From a candidate division WOR-3 bacterium (GTDB lineage: Bacteria > Hydrothermota > Tepidihabitantia > Tepidihabitantales > Tepidihabitantaceae), in contig JANLFQ010000003.1 in the NCBI GenBank assembly GCA_024653355.1, forward strand, positions 138,944 through 202,943: 64,000 nucleotides of DNA, given 5' to 3'. Every line of letters begins with the position of its first letter. Position 1 is the first letter of the stretch. Made by a program: the position numbers and the translations under genes. Below, piece after piece: positions 8,181-17,294 of the stretch. The notes under the pieces were generated by a model, which was not told the DNA's origin, ran no database searches, and was given only the letters and a program-made list of their open reading frames with translations.

Positions 8181-9614
8181 ATGGAGCGGAGTCATTTTCT
8201 CGAGACCCGAAGGACTAATACAATCCCGCTCAAGTGGTTTTTGGGGTTGGAAGGTTTGTTGTGCGGTGGGTTTGTCGTTTTGAACCTACTGGGGATGGAA
8301 AAACTTGCTATCGCATTGGTGCTGGCGCCGTTACAACTGTTTATCTGGGCGTTAATAGTGGGGAATGGTCTGGGGGTGTTATGCTACTTTGCAGCACTGG
8401 TACCAATCGGTGGTGCAGCATTTTTGCCCCCGTCCTATCAGCAGTTCGCTTTCTATCCTGTAGTATTGCTCCTGTTAGGTTTGTGTTATGTCGCACCCTG
8501 GGCGAGATGCCAAGTTAATTTTCGGACCCTTTCTCGAATTGAGAAAATACCGATTGTGACATTAGGTATGGTGATAATCCTATCGTTTATCAATGCTTAC
8601 AATAAAGGATGGCGGGGTCCAACGCTTTTACCGACGACCGTGTTGATGCTTGAATTGCTTTTGATTGGGTATCTATGCGCTAAAATGGAATTGGATGAGA
8701 GTGAGATTACAAAGGTATTGCGGATAATAATTTTTTCCACTGTTATCAGCACGCTGGGGGTATTTGCGCTGGCATGGAGTAGAGGAGTGGGTAGTGACTT
8801 TGGGTCAAAATCGGTATTGACACCGTTTGGCTGGTTGAATCTTAACGCCTGGGGGTGCATCGCAGCGGTTGCCGGAATTATGGCTTTGGTGTTTGTTCTG
8901 CAGGGAAAATCGTTCTTGGATAGAGTGATACTGGGAGTAGTAATTTTTATCTTATTGGCGATGCTGGTGTTGACAAAATCACGCGGCGCCTGGTTGGGTT
9001 TTGGTCTGGCGTTGCTGTATGTTTTAATTGTGTCCCGGTCGTTTAAACTGATTCTCGTTCTGGCGGTCGTCTTATTTGTTTTGAGTTTCTGGGAGTTAGC
9101 CCGACAGTTAGTTTTCACCCGCTTTAGCGAGACGACACTTTTCGACCCTTCACTGGCGGGTCGGTTTTTGTTGTGGCATTATGCGTGGAAGATCGGTAAA
9201 ATCAACTGGTTACTTGGCGTGGGAATGGAGAACTTCCGGTTCGTAAAGCACCTGTACCGCTTTCCCGGTTCCACTGCGATGGGTTTGCCTTTTAATGCCC
9301 ATAATATCTATTTAGAGTTATTTGCCGACCTCGGCTTTTTTGGCGCAATGGCGTTTCTTGCGCTGCTGGCAGTTGCTTTAGTACGCTCCTATGCAACAAA
9401 ATTTGACGACTCCTTACCCTATGATGTGAGAACCGTAGGCATTGCACTGAGTGCCGGAATTATTACTTTTATGGTCCATGGGTTGGTCGACGCATTCACC
9501 TACAATCCCGGAGCCCTATCTCTTTTGATAATTCTTGTTGGACTTTCTTTGGCTTTCGGGAGGTTAAAGGAGAAATATCGGACAGTCAGTGCCGCTGAGC
9601 GTAGCGCAAGATAA
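8181..9614 (+). CDS. O-antigen ligase / polymerase family membrane protein (Wzy_C)
   Basis: The 477-residue polytopic protein carries the O-antigen ligase domain signature. TKSRGAWLGFGLAL lies in the middle, followed by a long periplasmic loop with GVGMENFRF and the HNIYLELFADLGFFGA motif that contains the catalytic-type histidine. It either polymerises repeat units (Wzy) or ligates the polymer to lipid A-core (WaaL); sequence alone does not separate these. AAGGAG lies 9 bases before ATG 8181, and a TTG at 8178 is also possible. Its last 29 bases overlap the end of the convergent glycosyltransferase gene at 9586. Confidence 0.85.
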   Translation: MERSHFLETRRTNTIPLKWFLGLEGLLCGGFVVLNLLGMEKLAIALVLAPLQLFIWALIVGNGLGVLCYFAALVPIGGAAFLPPSYQQFAFYPVVLLLLGLCYVAPWARCQVNFRTLSRIEKIPIVTLGMVIILSFINAYNKGWRGPTLLPTTVLMLELLLIGYLCAKMELDESEITKVLRIIIFSTVISTLGVFALAWSRGVGSDFGSKSVLTPFGWLNLNAWGCIAAVAGIMALVFVLQGKSFLDRVILGVVIFILLAMLVLTKSRGAWLGFGLALLYVLIVSRSFKLILVLAVVLFVLSFWELARQLVFTRFSETTLFDPSLAGRFLLWHYAWKIGKINWLLGVGMENFRFVKHLYRFPGSTAMGLPFNAHNIYLELFADLGFFGAMAFLALLAVALVRSYATKFDDSLPYDVRTVGIALSAGIITFMVHGLVDAFTYNPGALSLLIILVGLSLAFGRLKEKYRTVSAAERSAR

Positions 9615-10650
9615 GCCGGGCGGTGTTCTCCCAGGTAAATTGGCGGGCGCGTTGTTGTCCGACCGCACTCAATCTGGTTCTAAGTTCGGCATTATCCAGC
9701 AGGAGTTGAATTTTGGTGGCGATGTCTTCTATCGAGAGAGGATTAAAATAGACCGCGGCGCCGTCAGCCACCTCAGGTAAACTGGAGGTGTTGCTGCACG
9801 CAATCGGTGCGCCATACGCCATTGCCTCCAAAACCGGTAGTCCGAACCCTTCGTACAGCGAAGCGGTTACAAACAAAGTACAGTATCGATACAGGCTGGC
9901 AAGCTCAGTTTCGTCCAGTCCACTGAAGACAAACGCCCGGGACAACAGGTTGAACCGTCTCAACTGAGTGTGAGCGAAATCGAGCTGGTGTTGCGTGTCC
10001 CCGCCGACAAGTACAAGTTTCAACGAAGGTGGGGCTTTGAGTTGAGCGAAGGCGGCGATCAACCGCCGAGTATTTTTATACGGGGCATGACTGCCAACAT
10101 AGAGGATAAATGGCACAAACTGTTTACCGAATTCCGATTCGGTTATCGATGGAGTGATGCCTGGTCCGTTGTGAGCGACGAAGATCCGGCTGGTAGGTAA
10201 CAGTTTCATTTTCCCCAAGTCTTTTTTGGTGGCTTCTGATACGGTAACAATCCGCCAGGCAAAACGGAGGCTCTGAAAACCAAGCCAGAAGGAAAGTTTT
10301 TCCTTCTGGGGGAGGAATTGACGCATTTTGAAAGGAATCAAGTCGTGGACCACGGCAATGGTTGGCAATCGGGGAAAGATGGGAACCACTGGTGTGGGGC
10401 AAAACAGGATGTCGTACTCGTTTGTGCAGTACTGGTTGAGGGCGGTTAGTGTCCAGATTGTGCGGTCGAGGTTGGAGCGGACCAATTCCGGCAGTTTGAC
10501 CGTTTTTCCAAAAGATGAAAACATTTCCGGATCCGGGGTCAGGATAGTAAGGTCACAAATTCGGGCGAGTTCGGGTATCAGGTGTTTGATGTAACTGGAG
10601 ATGCCTACTTTTAACCGGGTGTTAAAAGCGGCGTTGAATAGTATCTTCAT
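9586..10650 (-). CDS. GT4 glycosyltransferase, paralogue of the 13035 gene
   Basis: This is a 354-residue GT-B retaining glycosyltransferase of the RfaG/mtfB type. The N-terminal half starts MKILFNAAFNTRLKVGISS. The C-terminal nucleotide-sugar domain has [38 protein letters not shown] (the E-x7-E motif) and CSNTSSLPEVA. It probably adds one sugar to a lipid-linked polysaccharide unit. It is clearly related to the gene at 13035 (same MKILFNAAF start, LTILTPDPE, CSNTSSLPEVA), so the two look like local duplicates. Its start overlaps the preceding GT4 gene by 4 bases (ATGA), and its end overlaps the convergent ligase gene by 29 bases. Confidence 0.9.
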   Translation of the reverse strand: MKILFNAAFNTRLKVGISSYIKHLIPELARICDLTILTPDPEMFSSFGKTVKLPELVRSNLDRTIWTLTALNQYCTNEYDILFCPTPVVPIFPRLPTIAVVHDLIPFKMRQFLPQKEKLSFWLGFQSLRFAWRIVTVSEATKKDLGKMKLLPTSRIFVAHNGPGITPSITESEFGKQFVPFILYVGSHAPYKNTRRLIAAFAQLKAPPSLKLVLVGGDTQHQLDFAHTQLRRFNLLSRAFVFSGLDETELASLYRYCTLFVTASLYEGFGLPVLEAMAYGAPIACSNTSSLPEVADGAAVYFNPLSIEDIATKIQLLLDNAELRTRLSAVGQQRARQFTWENTARLILRYAQRH

Positions 10651-11816
10651 AGGGTATTTTTTTCACCGAACAAGCAATTCCAGAGGAGGTTTTCTACCCG
10701 GATGATATTCTTCCGGGCGTCGTAATGTTCTTCAGCGATAGAACGGCAGTTTTGAGAAAGGTAGGTGCGTAGTTTCTCATCGGATAGCACCCTGATGATT
10801 GCATTAGCCAACGCCTCCGGGTTTCGTTCGGGCACGAGGATTGCTGTTAAGCCATCACTCATAAATTCAGGTATCGAGCCACTCCGGGTTGAGATTACTG
10901 GTGTTCCGCACGCGATGCTCTGAATATTCACCATTCCGACCTGTTCGGCACAGCGCTGGGTGGTGATTGAGGGGGTAACAGTAACCCGGGCGGCGCGGAA
11001 ATAAGGTGGTAAGTGTTGATTTAAAATCATACCCAGGAGGTGGATGGAATCGGTGATGTTTTTGGTATTAGCGATTTGGGTTATCTTTTCTTTTAATGGC
11101 CCATCACCGATTATAAAAAGCTGGGCATCTGGTATCTGCTCTTTTACTTTGACAAATGCCTCAAGCAGGACAATAATGCCCTTCTGTTCAACTAACCGCC
11201 CAACAAATAAAATGGCGTTAGCACCCATATCGGGTTCATTGCCGTCGGTCCGGGGAGTAAAAAGTTCTGTGTCCACTCCCCAAGTGGCATAAAGTAATTT
11301 GCTGATTTTCCCTTCGGGGCATTTTAAAGATGCCATATTTTTTCTTGCCCCTTCATTAACGGCAAATATCAAGGTTGCTCGCTGGGCATAGATTCGGGCA
11401 ACCGATTTTACGAAGGGGATTAAGAGCGGGCTCAAGGGGATGCCAAACCGATAAATTCGAGCAAACTTTATCTCGGGCGGGATGTTTTCAAATGTGGGGA
11501 AATAATAAGGAACGCCCAGAATTAAACTGCCAATGATAGTTGCAAAAATCAATGGTATCTGAGTGGGAAAGTCGTAAGGTTCGCCGCCCTGAATCAGTGC
11601 CGGTTTTAACTTGATCAGTTTCAGCAGGAGGTCGATTGAGTTACGGAAATGCACGGTTCTGCCCCCCAATTCATCAGGAGAAATGTCCGGGGCACAACGC
11701 TGGTAAAGATGCCAGACCTCAAATCTTTTAAAATGAGACAACATATTATGGAAATCGGCGCGGAGTACATTGGTTAATATCGCCAGGCGCGGCTTAAAGC
11801 CGGGGGATGAAATCAT
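10647..11816 (-). CDS. GT4 glycosyltransferase
   Basis: The 389-residue GT-B protein has FVGRLVEQKGIIVLLEAF and GDGPLKEKI in the donor-binding domain. ACGTPVISTRSGSIPEF follows in the E-x7-E region, where the first acidic position is less standard (GMVNIQSIACG). It is more divergent than the other GT4 proteins here and has a hydrophobic stretch near residues 110-145 (LIFATIIGSLILGVPYYF), which may seat it at the membrane. It is the first gene of a two-gene minus-strand unit. The promoter (TTGACA, 16, TATTAT) leaves a leader of only a few bases before ATG 11816. The acceptor sugar cannot be predicted. Confidence 0.87.
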   Translation of the reverse strand: MISSPGFKPRLAILTNVLRADFHNMLSHFKRFEVWHLYQRCAPDISPDELGGRTVHFRNSIDLLLKLIKLKPALIQGGEPYDFPTQIPLIFATIIGSLILGVPYYFPTFENIPPEIKFARIYRFGIPLSPLLIPFVKSVARIYAQRATLIFAVNEGARKNMASLKCPEGKISKLLYATWGVDTELFTPRTDGNEPDMGANAILFVGRLVEQKGIIVLLEAFVKVKEQIPDAQLFIIGDGPLKEKITQIANTKNITDSIHLLGMILNQHLPPYFRAARVTVTPSITTQRCAEQVGMVNIQSIACGTPVISTRSGSIPEFMSDGLTAILVPERNPEALANAIIRVLSDEKLRTYLSQNCRSIAEEHYDARKNIIRVENLLWNCLFGEKNTL

Positions 11817-11828
11817 GGGTTGACAAGA

Positions 11829-11856
11829 ATAATAACCGTATTGCCGGCGATGTCAA
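11829..11856 (-). promoter_or_regulatory. Short-leader promoter of the 10647 GT4 gene
   Basis: On the minus strand TTGACA (11856-11851), 16 bases and TATTAT (11834-11829) are followed by 12 bases to ATG 11816. A leader of about 5 bases is predicted, without a Shine-Dalgarno sequence. Confidence 0.55.
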
Positions 11857-11870
11857 TTATCATTTTGAGT

Positions 11871-11898
11871 TTGACGCTCTAATTTTTTGTTTTATACT
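11871..11898 (+). promoter_or_regulatory. Short-leader promoter of the 11911 GT4 gene
   Basis: TTGACG (11871-11876), a 16-base spacer and TATACT (11893-11898) are followed by 12 bases to ATG 11911. It is divergent from, and adjacent to, the promoter of the 10647 gene; the two -35 boxes lie 14 bases apart. Confidence 0.55.
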
Positions 11899-11910
11899 TC
11901 TGCGACGATA

Positions 11911-13032
11911 ATGCGTATCGGCATTGACGGATTTCCTTACATATTTAAGGGGGCGGGCGTCGCCCGTTATGTGACCGCGATGCTGAATGAGATGGTTGTT
12001 CTGGCACCCGAAGACGAATTTTTCATCTATGCGCCGATGCCGGTGGAGATACCGCTTCTACCTGCGGCTAACTGGCGGTTGCGGGTGGTGAAAAGCGTGC
12101 TTTCCCAAAGGCCCACGCTCTGGACGCAAATTGTGTTGCCTAAAGCGCTGGCAGCAGACGGCATCGATGTTTTCTGGGCACAACCCACCTACTTACCGCT
12201 GGCGGCAAAATGTTTTCGGATATTGACCGTACACGACCTGGTTCCCTATGTGGCACCGTGGAGTATGGAATTACGATGTCTATTGCAGATGAGAATGCGG
12301 CTCGGGCGAATTGCACGGGCGGCGGAACTGGTTGTGTGTGTTTCCGATGCTACGGCAAAACTTGCCCAGCGTTACTTGAAACTGAACCCCGAAAAAATTA
12401 GGGTGATAAAGGAAGCCGCGGCACCGGTTTTTTATCCGATTGAACTTTCGGAAGCAAAGCGGTTGGTAGCCGAGCGGTTTGGCATCGATGGCGATTACAT
12501 AATTTTCGTCTCAACGATTGAGCCGAGAAAGGACCATTTACTTTTATTAAAAGCTCTGGAGATGGTGCCTGATGCACCTTTACTCGTTCTGGTGGGGGGC
12601 ATTGGCTGGCGCTGCGGTAGAATTTTAAAAGAAATCAGACGTTTTGAGAAGGAGGGTCGGGTGCGTTACCTGGGAAGGGTTGATGATGAACAGTTGCGGC
12701 TACTTTACAGCGGTGCCCGGCTTGCGGTTTATCCTTCCCGTTACGAGGGTTTCGGTTTGCCGGTTCTTGAGGCGATGGCGTGCGGCTGTCCGGTACTGGC
12801 AAGCGACTCTTCCAGTTTGCCAGAAGTGGGTGGTGAGGCAGCGGTCTATTTCCGCACCGGTGATGCCTTTGAGCTTGCACGGAAACTACGGGATTTACTT
12901 CACGATGAAGAGCGGTTGAGGTTAATGGCGCGGCAAGGAGTGCAGCGTGCCCAGCAGTTCAGTTTCAAAAAATCGGCTCGGGAGTTTTTGGAAATAATTA
13001 AAAAAGAAGTTACTAAATTTTATTCTTCCTAA
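11911..13032 (+). CDS. GT4 glycosyltransferase
   Basis: This 373-residue GT4 protein has MRIGIDGFPYIFKGAGVARY at the start, a typical glycine-rich acceptor loop. TVHDLVPYVAPW follows in the middle, then FVSTIEPRKDHLLLLKAL and [20 protein letters not shown] with SSSLPEVGGEAAVYF. Proteins of this group (mannosyl-, rhamnosyl- or galactosyl-transferases) extend O-antigen units. ATG 11911 is preferred over an in-frame ATG 24 bases upstream: family alignment starts at MRIGIDG, and the promoter -10 box sits between the two. It converges with the 13035 gene, with a 2-base gap. Confidence 0.9.
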   Translation: MRIGIDGFPYIFKGAGVARYVTAMLNEMVVLAPEDEFFIYAPMPVEIPLLPAANWRLRVVKSVLSQRPTLWTQIVLPKALAADGIDVFWAQPTYLPLAAKCFRILTVHDLVPYVAPWSMELRCLLQMRMRLGRIARAAELVVCVSDATAKLAQRYLKLNPEKIRVIKEAAAPVFYPIELSEAKRLVAERFGIDGDYIIFVSTIEPRKDHLLLLKALEMVPDAPLLVLVGGIGWRCGRILKEIRRFEKEGRVRYLGRVDDEQLRLLYSGARLAVYPSRYEGFGLPVLEAMACGCPVLASDSSSLPEVGGEAAVYFRTGDAFELARKLRDLLHDEERLRLMARQGVQRAQQFSFKKSAREFLEIIKKEVTKFYSS

Positions 13033-13034
13033 AC

Positions 13035-14153
13035 TCAGCGCTTTTCTATTACCGTTTGGAAAAATTGGTGTAGCTTCTTTGCGGTATTTTCCCAGGAAAA
13101 GAGATTTGTGCGCGACAATCCTCTAACTTTTAACGAGGCACAAAGGTTGTCGTCCGTGAGTACCTGTTGCAGGGTTCGGGCGATGTCGTCAACCGAATAC
13201 GGATTAAAGTATAGCGCGGCATCACCAGCGACTTCGGGAAGACTTGATGTGTTGCTACAAACCACGGGAGCACCGTTTGCCATCGCCTCTAACACCGGTA
13301 AACCGAACCCTTCATAAAGTGATGGGTAAACAAATAGCCGGCAGCGTTGATAGAGGCGGGACAACTGAACCGGGGTTAAGGTATTGGGCAGGATGAGTAC
13401 CCGGTCTTTCAAGTGATGGGCGGCGATAGCTTCCCGGGTGCGATTGATAAGCGGCGGTGTTCCCCAGCCGACAAGCACCATTTGCAGTGTTGGAAACCGG
13501 TGGGCGATTTGGGCAAATGCGGCGATTAGACGCGGAATGTTTTTGTGCGGTGCGTGTCCGCCCACATACAGCAGGTAATCAGTTGAAGGTTGCGGCAAAT
13601 CATCAGGCACAGTTTCTGCTTCGGTTGCCACCGGGTTTACACAGGGTGCTATGGGGATTGCGGCGAGTGCCCGGGAGTTCAATGCCGGGAATTTTGTAAC
13701 TAAATCCTGTCGCGTCTTCTCTGAGATGGTAACTATTCCGTCCGCGCTGCGCAGGGATTGGATTCCTATCCAGAGGAGTAGTTTTTTCCGGTGATAAATC
13801 GTTGCCTTTTTTTCTTCTCGTTCAAAGGACAATAAAGGGATGAGGTCATAAACGGTGGCAACAGCGGGGATTTTTTTGTGTATTGGAGTGGCTGGGATAG
13901 AACTGAAAACCAGATCGTAGGGAGATGTGCAGAGTTTGGGAAGTTGGAAAAAAGTCCACAATAGGCTATTTCGTGGCACCCTCACCCTTTCCGATATTTT
14001 AATCGTTTCACCGTAATGGGAAAACAGTTCTGGGTCCGGGGTCAGGATGGTAAGTTCACATAATTTGGCAAGCTGGGGGACAAGCGACTTAATAAACCCG
14101 CTGATTCCTGAATTCTCTTTGGTATCGAAGGCGGCGTTAAAAAGAATTTTCAC
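13035..14153 (-). CDS. GT4 glycosyltransferase, paralogue of the 9586 gene
   Basis: This is a 372-residue GT-B transferase. Motifs are [70 protein letters not shown] and [18 protein letters not shown]. The resemblance to the 9586 protein runs along the whole chain (CELTILTPDPELFS against CDLTILTPDPEMFS), so duplication followed by acceptor specialisation is likely. It starts with GTG at 14153, 7 bases after a good -10 box and with no ribosome site. The promoter is arranged back to back with that of the 14246 gene. Confidence 0.9.
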   Translation of the reverse strand: MKILFNAAFDTKENSGISGFIKSLVPQLAKLCELTILTPDPELFSHYGETIKISERVRVPRNSLLWTFFQLPKLCTSPYDLVFSSIPATPIHKKIPAVATVYDLIPLLSFEREEKKATIYHRKKLLLWIGIQSLRSADGIVTISEKTRQDLVTKFPALNSRALAAIPIAPCVNPVATEAETVPDDLPQPSTDYLLYVGGHAPHKNIPRLIAAFAQIAHRFPTLQMVLVGWGTPPLINRTREAIAAHHLKDRVLILPNTLTPVQLSRLYQRCRLFVYPSLYEGFGLPVLEAMANGAPVVCSNTSSLPEVAGDAALYFNPYSVDDIARTLQQVLTDDNLCASLKVRGLSRTNLFSWENTAKKLHQFFQTVIEKR

Positions 14154-14160
14154 CGAGTTC

Positions 14161-14188
14161 AGTATATTGATTGACCAGGGATGGTCAA
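14161..14188 (-). promoter_or_regulatory. Leaderless-type promoter of the 13035 GT4 gene
   Basis: On the minus strand TTGACC (14188-14183), 16 bases and TATACT (14166-14161) are followed by 7 bases and GTG at 14153. The predicted first base of the mRNA is the start codon. Confidence 0.65.
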
Positions 14189-14208
14189 GTGTACAGTACC
14201 CCTTTACA

Positions 14209-14236
14209 TTGACTGTAGTTACGAGCCGGTTATAAT
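14209..14236 (+). promoter_or_regulatory. Leaderless-type promoter of the 14246 GT4 gene
   Basis: TTGACT (14209-14214), a 16-base spacer and a perfect TATAAT (14231-14236) are followed by 9 bases and ATG 14246. The leader would be 0-3 bases. Confidence 0.65.
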
Positions 14237-14245
14237 TCGAGAACT

Positions 14246-15394
14246 ATGCCCAAACTCGCAATCGACGCACGACGACTGGTGCGCCGAATGTCCGGTATTG
14301 GCCATTATGTTTTTCAAATCGCCCGATGGGTGGCGCGACTGGCACCAGATTTTGAGGTCAACTTACTCTTGGACCGCGCGCCATCGAAGGAGGCAATTCC
14401 TCCGGGCTGTAATGCGGTGGTTTTGGGAAGTTATCTGGGCGACGGGACACCATTGGCTAAGTTGTATTCACCATTCTGGTTAAATCGCTATGTGCCTTTT
14501 TATTGCAACCGGGCAAGGGTAGACCTATTTCATGGCGCAAATTTCGTCTTACCCTTTCGGCTAAATTGCAAAAAGGTGGCAACGGTTCATGACATCTCTT
14601 TTATCCGAATTCCGTATGCCTACGGGCCAATCTATCGCCGTTATATGGTAATGCAGACCAAAAGGTCTTTGGACACTGCGGATGCGGTGATTGCGATAAG
14701 TGAAAAGACGCGGGAGGACCTGATAACAGCGTTCCGGGTAAAACCGGAACAGATTACGGCGATTCCCATTGGCATCGGCGATGCGTTCCGAAACGATTAC
14801 GACCATGACTATTTAATTAAGGTCCGCGCCCAATTGGCGCTTCCGGAAAGGTACATCCTCCATGTTGGTGTTGTCGAGGTAAAAAAGAATATCGGGCTGT
14901 TACTTCAGGCGGCGGCACCGCTGATTAAAAATGGTCTGGTTGATGGTGTTGTCCTTGCCGGTCGTGATGGATTGGGTGCCGATGAAATCCGGCGGTTGGC
15001 AAAGGAGCTGGGATTAGCCAACCAAGCGCATTTTTTAGGATTTGTTCCCCAGGAGTTGCTCCCCGGTGTCTATATAATGGCAAAGGTGGTGGTTTTCCCT
15101 TCTCTTTACGAGGGTTTTGGGCTGCCGGTTCTTGAGGCGATGGCGTGCGGCACACCGGTTATCACCTCCAACATCTCATCATTGCCCGAGGTTGCGGGTG
15201 ATGCGGCACTGTTGGTTTCACCGAACAACCCGGAAGAGTTAAGACAGGCGCTGGAGCGGGTGTTAAAGGACGAGGGGTTGTGTGCTTCTTTGCGGGTGAA
15301 GGGGTTAAAGCGGGTTCAGGAGTTTACCTGGGAGAAGATAGCGGCGAAGCATATTGAAGTCTATCGCCGGGTTCTAAGGGGCGGTGATGTTTGA
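14246..15394 (+). CDS. GT4 glycosyltransferase
   Basis: This is a 382-residue GT4 protein with [20 protein letters not shown] at the N-terminus, [41 protein letters not shown] and [33 protein letters not shown] follows the E-x7-E motif. It probably acts on the same lipid-linked glycan as its neighbours. The ATG is set by the perfect TATAAT 9 bases upstream. Its 3' end overlaps the start of the following GT2 gene, so the two form one transcription unit. Confidence 0.9.
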   Translation: MPKLAIDARRLVRRMSGIGHYVFQIARWVARLAPDFEVNLLLDRAPSKEAIPPGCNAVVLGSYLGDGTPLAKLYSPFWLNRYVPFYCNRARVDLFHGANFVLPFRLNCKKVATVHDISFIRIPYAYGPIYRRYMVMQTKRSLDTADAVIAISEKTREDLITAFRVKPEQITAIPIGIGDAFRNDYDHDYLIKVRAQLALPERYILHVGVVEVKKNIGLLLQAAAPLIKNGLVDGVVLAGRDGLGADEIRRLAKELGLANQAHFLGFVPQELLPGVYIMAKVVVFPSLYEGFGLPVLEAMACGTPVITSNISSLPEVAGDAALLVSPNNPEELRQALERVLKDEGLCASLRVKGLKRVQEFTWEKIAAKHIEVYRRVLRGGDV

Positions 15395-16544
15395 GCCATT
15401 GGCGGTTGTCCTTTTCTGGGTCCCATTAGGGGTTATTTTTTATCACTGGGTGATTTTTCCGGCGCTACTCTGGATATGGGCAAAACTCTTTCCAAGAAAG
15501 TATCATTTTGAAAAACGGGATGAGCCGCTGCGGGTGAGCGTGGTGATGGCGGTTTACAACGAAGAGGCGATAATCGCGGAAAAGATGAAAAATATCCTGG
15601 CGATGGAATATCCGGCTGATTATCTCGAAATCCTTATCGGGTCGGACAACTCCACCGACCGCACCGACGAAATCATCCGCTCGTTCAACGACCCGCGGGT
15701 GCGCTTGATTCATTATGACGAGCAGTCCGGGAAGACGGTGGTGCAGAATCGGCTCTTGGAGATTGCCACAGGCGATGTTGTGCTCTGCACCGATGCCGAC
15801 TCCCTGCTCACGCCGGAGGCGCTTAAACTGATGGTGGAAAAATTTCTTGACCCGAGAGTGGGTGTGGTCAATCCGAAGTATCGACGCGTCAATGAAGATG
15901 GTAGTCCGGCAGAAAGTTTTTACGACCTCTGGGAGAGTAAGGTAAAAGAACTGGAAGGCAAGATTGGAGCGATGGTTGGCTGTAACGCCTATGCCAATAT
16001 GGTGCGCAGGTCCCTGGCAACCCCGATTCCGGACGACACCATCCTTGACGACTTTATCCTGGGAATCAGGCCTTTCCGGTTCGGATACGATGTGGTGTGT
16101 GAACCCCGGGCACTGGTTGTTACCCGGGCGGAGAGCGAAACAGTTGAATACCGGCGCAAATCAAGGATATCAAGCGGCAACCTCCAGGCGCTATTGCGCT
16201 GTTATGACCTGCTTTCCCCGAAGTACGGCCGGAAAGCCTGGGTTTACTTTTCCCATAAGGTCATAAGGATGATGGTGCCATTTCTGCTCCTCGCGATGCT
16301 AATCGGTGCGGGATTACATTTCAGATATCCATTTTTTGCGGTACTGTTTGGGCTGCAACTGCTTGCTTATGCCACGATTCCGCTTCTGTTTGTAGTTCCC
16401 CGACGGTGGCGCAAACTTCTGATAATACAATACTACCTTTATCTCAATATCGGTCTGGTTATCGGTTACTGGCGCTACCTGTTCCGGCGGGAGCGATTCT
16501 GGAAGAAGACGCCGCGCACCGCACCACCACCTGAATTAAGTTGA
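15387..16544 (+). CDS. Membrane-bound GT2 glycosyltransferase
   Basis: The 385-residue processive-type GT2 protein has one N-terminal membrane helix (residues 1-30). The cytoplasmic GT-A domain carries VSVVMAVYNEE, GSDNSTDRTDEI, the DxD-type CTDADSL and DDTILDDFIL, plus an RRKSRISSGN element at the Q/RxxRW position. Three hydrophobic segments follow toward the C-terminus. The layout resembles IcaA- or HAS-like synthases and glycosyltransferases that build beta-linked polymers or act on undecaprenyl-phosphate sugars. ATG 15387 overlaps the end of the GT4 gene by 8 bases; a GTG one codon earlier is possible. Its TGA forms part of the TTGACA -35 box of the pdxJ promoter. Confidence 0.88.
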   Translation: MFEPLAVVLFWVPLGVIFYHWVIFPALLWIWAKLFPRKYHFEKRDEPLRVSVVMAVYNEEAIIAEKMKNILAMEYPADYLEILIGSDNSTDRTDEIIRSFNDPRVRLIHYDEQSGKTVVQNRLLEIATGDVVLCTDADSLLTPEALKLMVEKFLDPRVGVVNPKYRRVNEDGSPAESFYDLWESKVKELEGKIGAMVGCNAYANMVRRSLATPIPDDTILDDFILGIRPFRFGYDVVCEPRALVVTRAESETVEYRRKSRISSGNLQALLRCYDLLSPKYGRKAWVYFSHKVIRMMVPFLLLAMLIGAGLHFRYPFFAVLFGLQLLAYATIPLLFVVPRRWRKLLIIQYYLYLNIGLVIGYWRYLFRRERFWKKTPRTAPPPELS

Positions 16545-16569
16545 CAAAGGGCATAGGGTTTTCTAAAAT
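16541..16569 (+). promoter_or_regulatory. Leaderless-type promoter of pdxJ
   Basis: TTGACA (16541-16546), a 17-base spacer and TAAAAT (16564-16569) are followed by 8 bases and the TTG start at 16578. This predicts a leaderless mRNA beginning with UUG, which is unusual because leaderless initiation normally favours AUG or GUG. Confidence 0.6.
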
Positions 16570-16577
16570 CGGCTGAA

Positions 16578-17294
16578 TTGAGAACGCTATCTGTTAATAT
16601 CGACCACATTGCAACGCTGCGGCAGGCACGGCAGGAGCCATTTCCTGACCCGGTTCAGGCGGCAGCGCTGGTTGAATTAGGCGGCGCCGATGGTATTACG
16701 GTCCATCTGCGGCAGGACCGGCGGCATATAAACGACCGGGATGTGAAACTTCTGCGTCAGACGATAAAGACGGAACTCACCGTGGAGATGGCGGCAAAAC
16801 CGGATTTAATACGGTTTGCCTGCAAAGTGAAACCGGACCAGGTAACTTTGGTCCCGGAGCTGGTGACCGAGGTTACGACAACCAGGGGTCTGGATGTAGT
16901 TAAGGAGGCAAAGCGGTTGCGGCAAGTGGTTGTATTACTAAAACGTGCCGGTATCAGGGTCAGTTTATTTGTCGACCCGGAGCCCCGGCAGGTGGTTGCG
17001 GCAGCCAAAATCGGGGCGCAGGTTGTAGAGTTGAATACCGACCGTTACAGTAAAGAGCCCGGGCACAGGGAGTTTCGTCTTCAGGAGTTGGAAACTGCCG
17101 CCCAGACCGCAATCCAGCACGGGTTAACGGTTCATGTAGGCCATGGGTTGGATTACCAGAATGTTGTGCCAATTCTGCAAGGGAATTGGGCGCAGGGGTT
17201 TTCCATCGGTTTTGCAATTGTGAGCCGGGCGGTGTTTGTGGGCCTGAAACAGGCGGTTAGAGATATGAAGCATTTACTGGAGGTGTACGCTTGA
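16578..17294 (+). CDS. pdxJ: Pyridoxine 5'-phosphate synthase
   Basis: PdxJ condenses 1-deoxyxylulose 5-phosphate with 3-amino-2-oxopropyl phosphate to form pyridoxine 5'-phosphate, the last ring-forming step of the DXP-dependent vitamin B6 route. The 238-residue length and the motifs are standard: LSVNIDHIATLRQAR, GADGITVHLRQDRRHI, LTVEMA, FVDPEP, ELNTDRYS, and VHVGHGLDYQN near the end. TTG at 16578 is the start because family proteins begin two to four residues before VNIDH and no other start codon is available. It overlaps secD by a TTGA tetranucleotide. Confidence 0.96.
   Translation: MRTLSVNIDHIATLRQARQEPFPDPVQAAALVELGGADGITVHLRQDRRHINDRDVKLLRQTIKTELTVEMAAKPDLIRFACKVKPDQVTLVPELVTEVTTTRGLDVVKEAKRLRQVVVLLKRAGIRVSLFVDPEPRQVVAAAKIGAQVVELNTDRYSKEPGHREFRLQELETAAQTAIQHGLTVHVGHGLDYQNVVPILQGNWAQGFSIGFAIVSRAVFVGLKQAVRDMKHLLEVYA

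Noticed and set aside
8597-9118. 173-codon frame antisense to the O-antigen ligase gene
   Set aside because: N/T/K-rich shadow of membrane-helix codons, without start signals.
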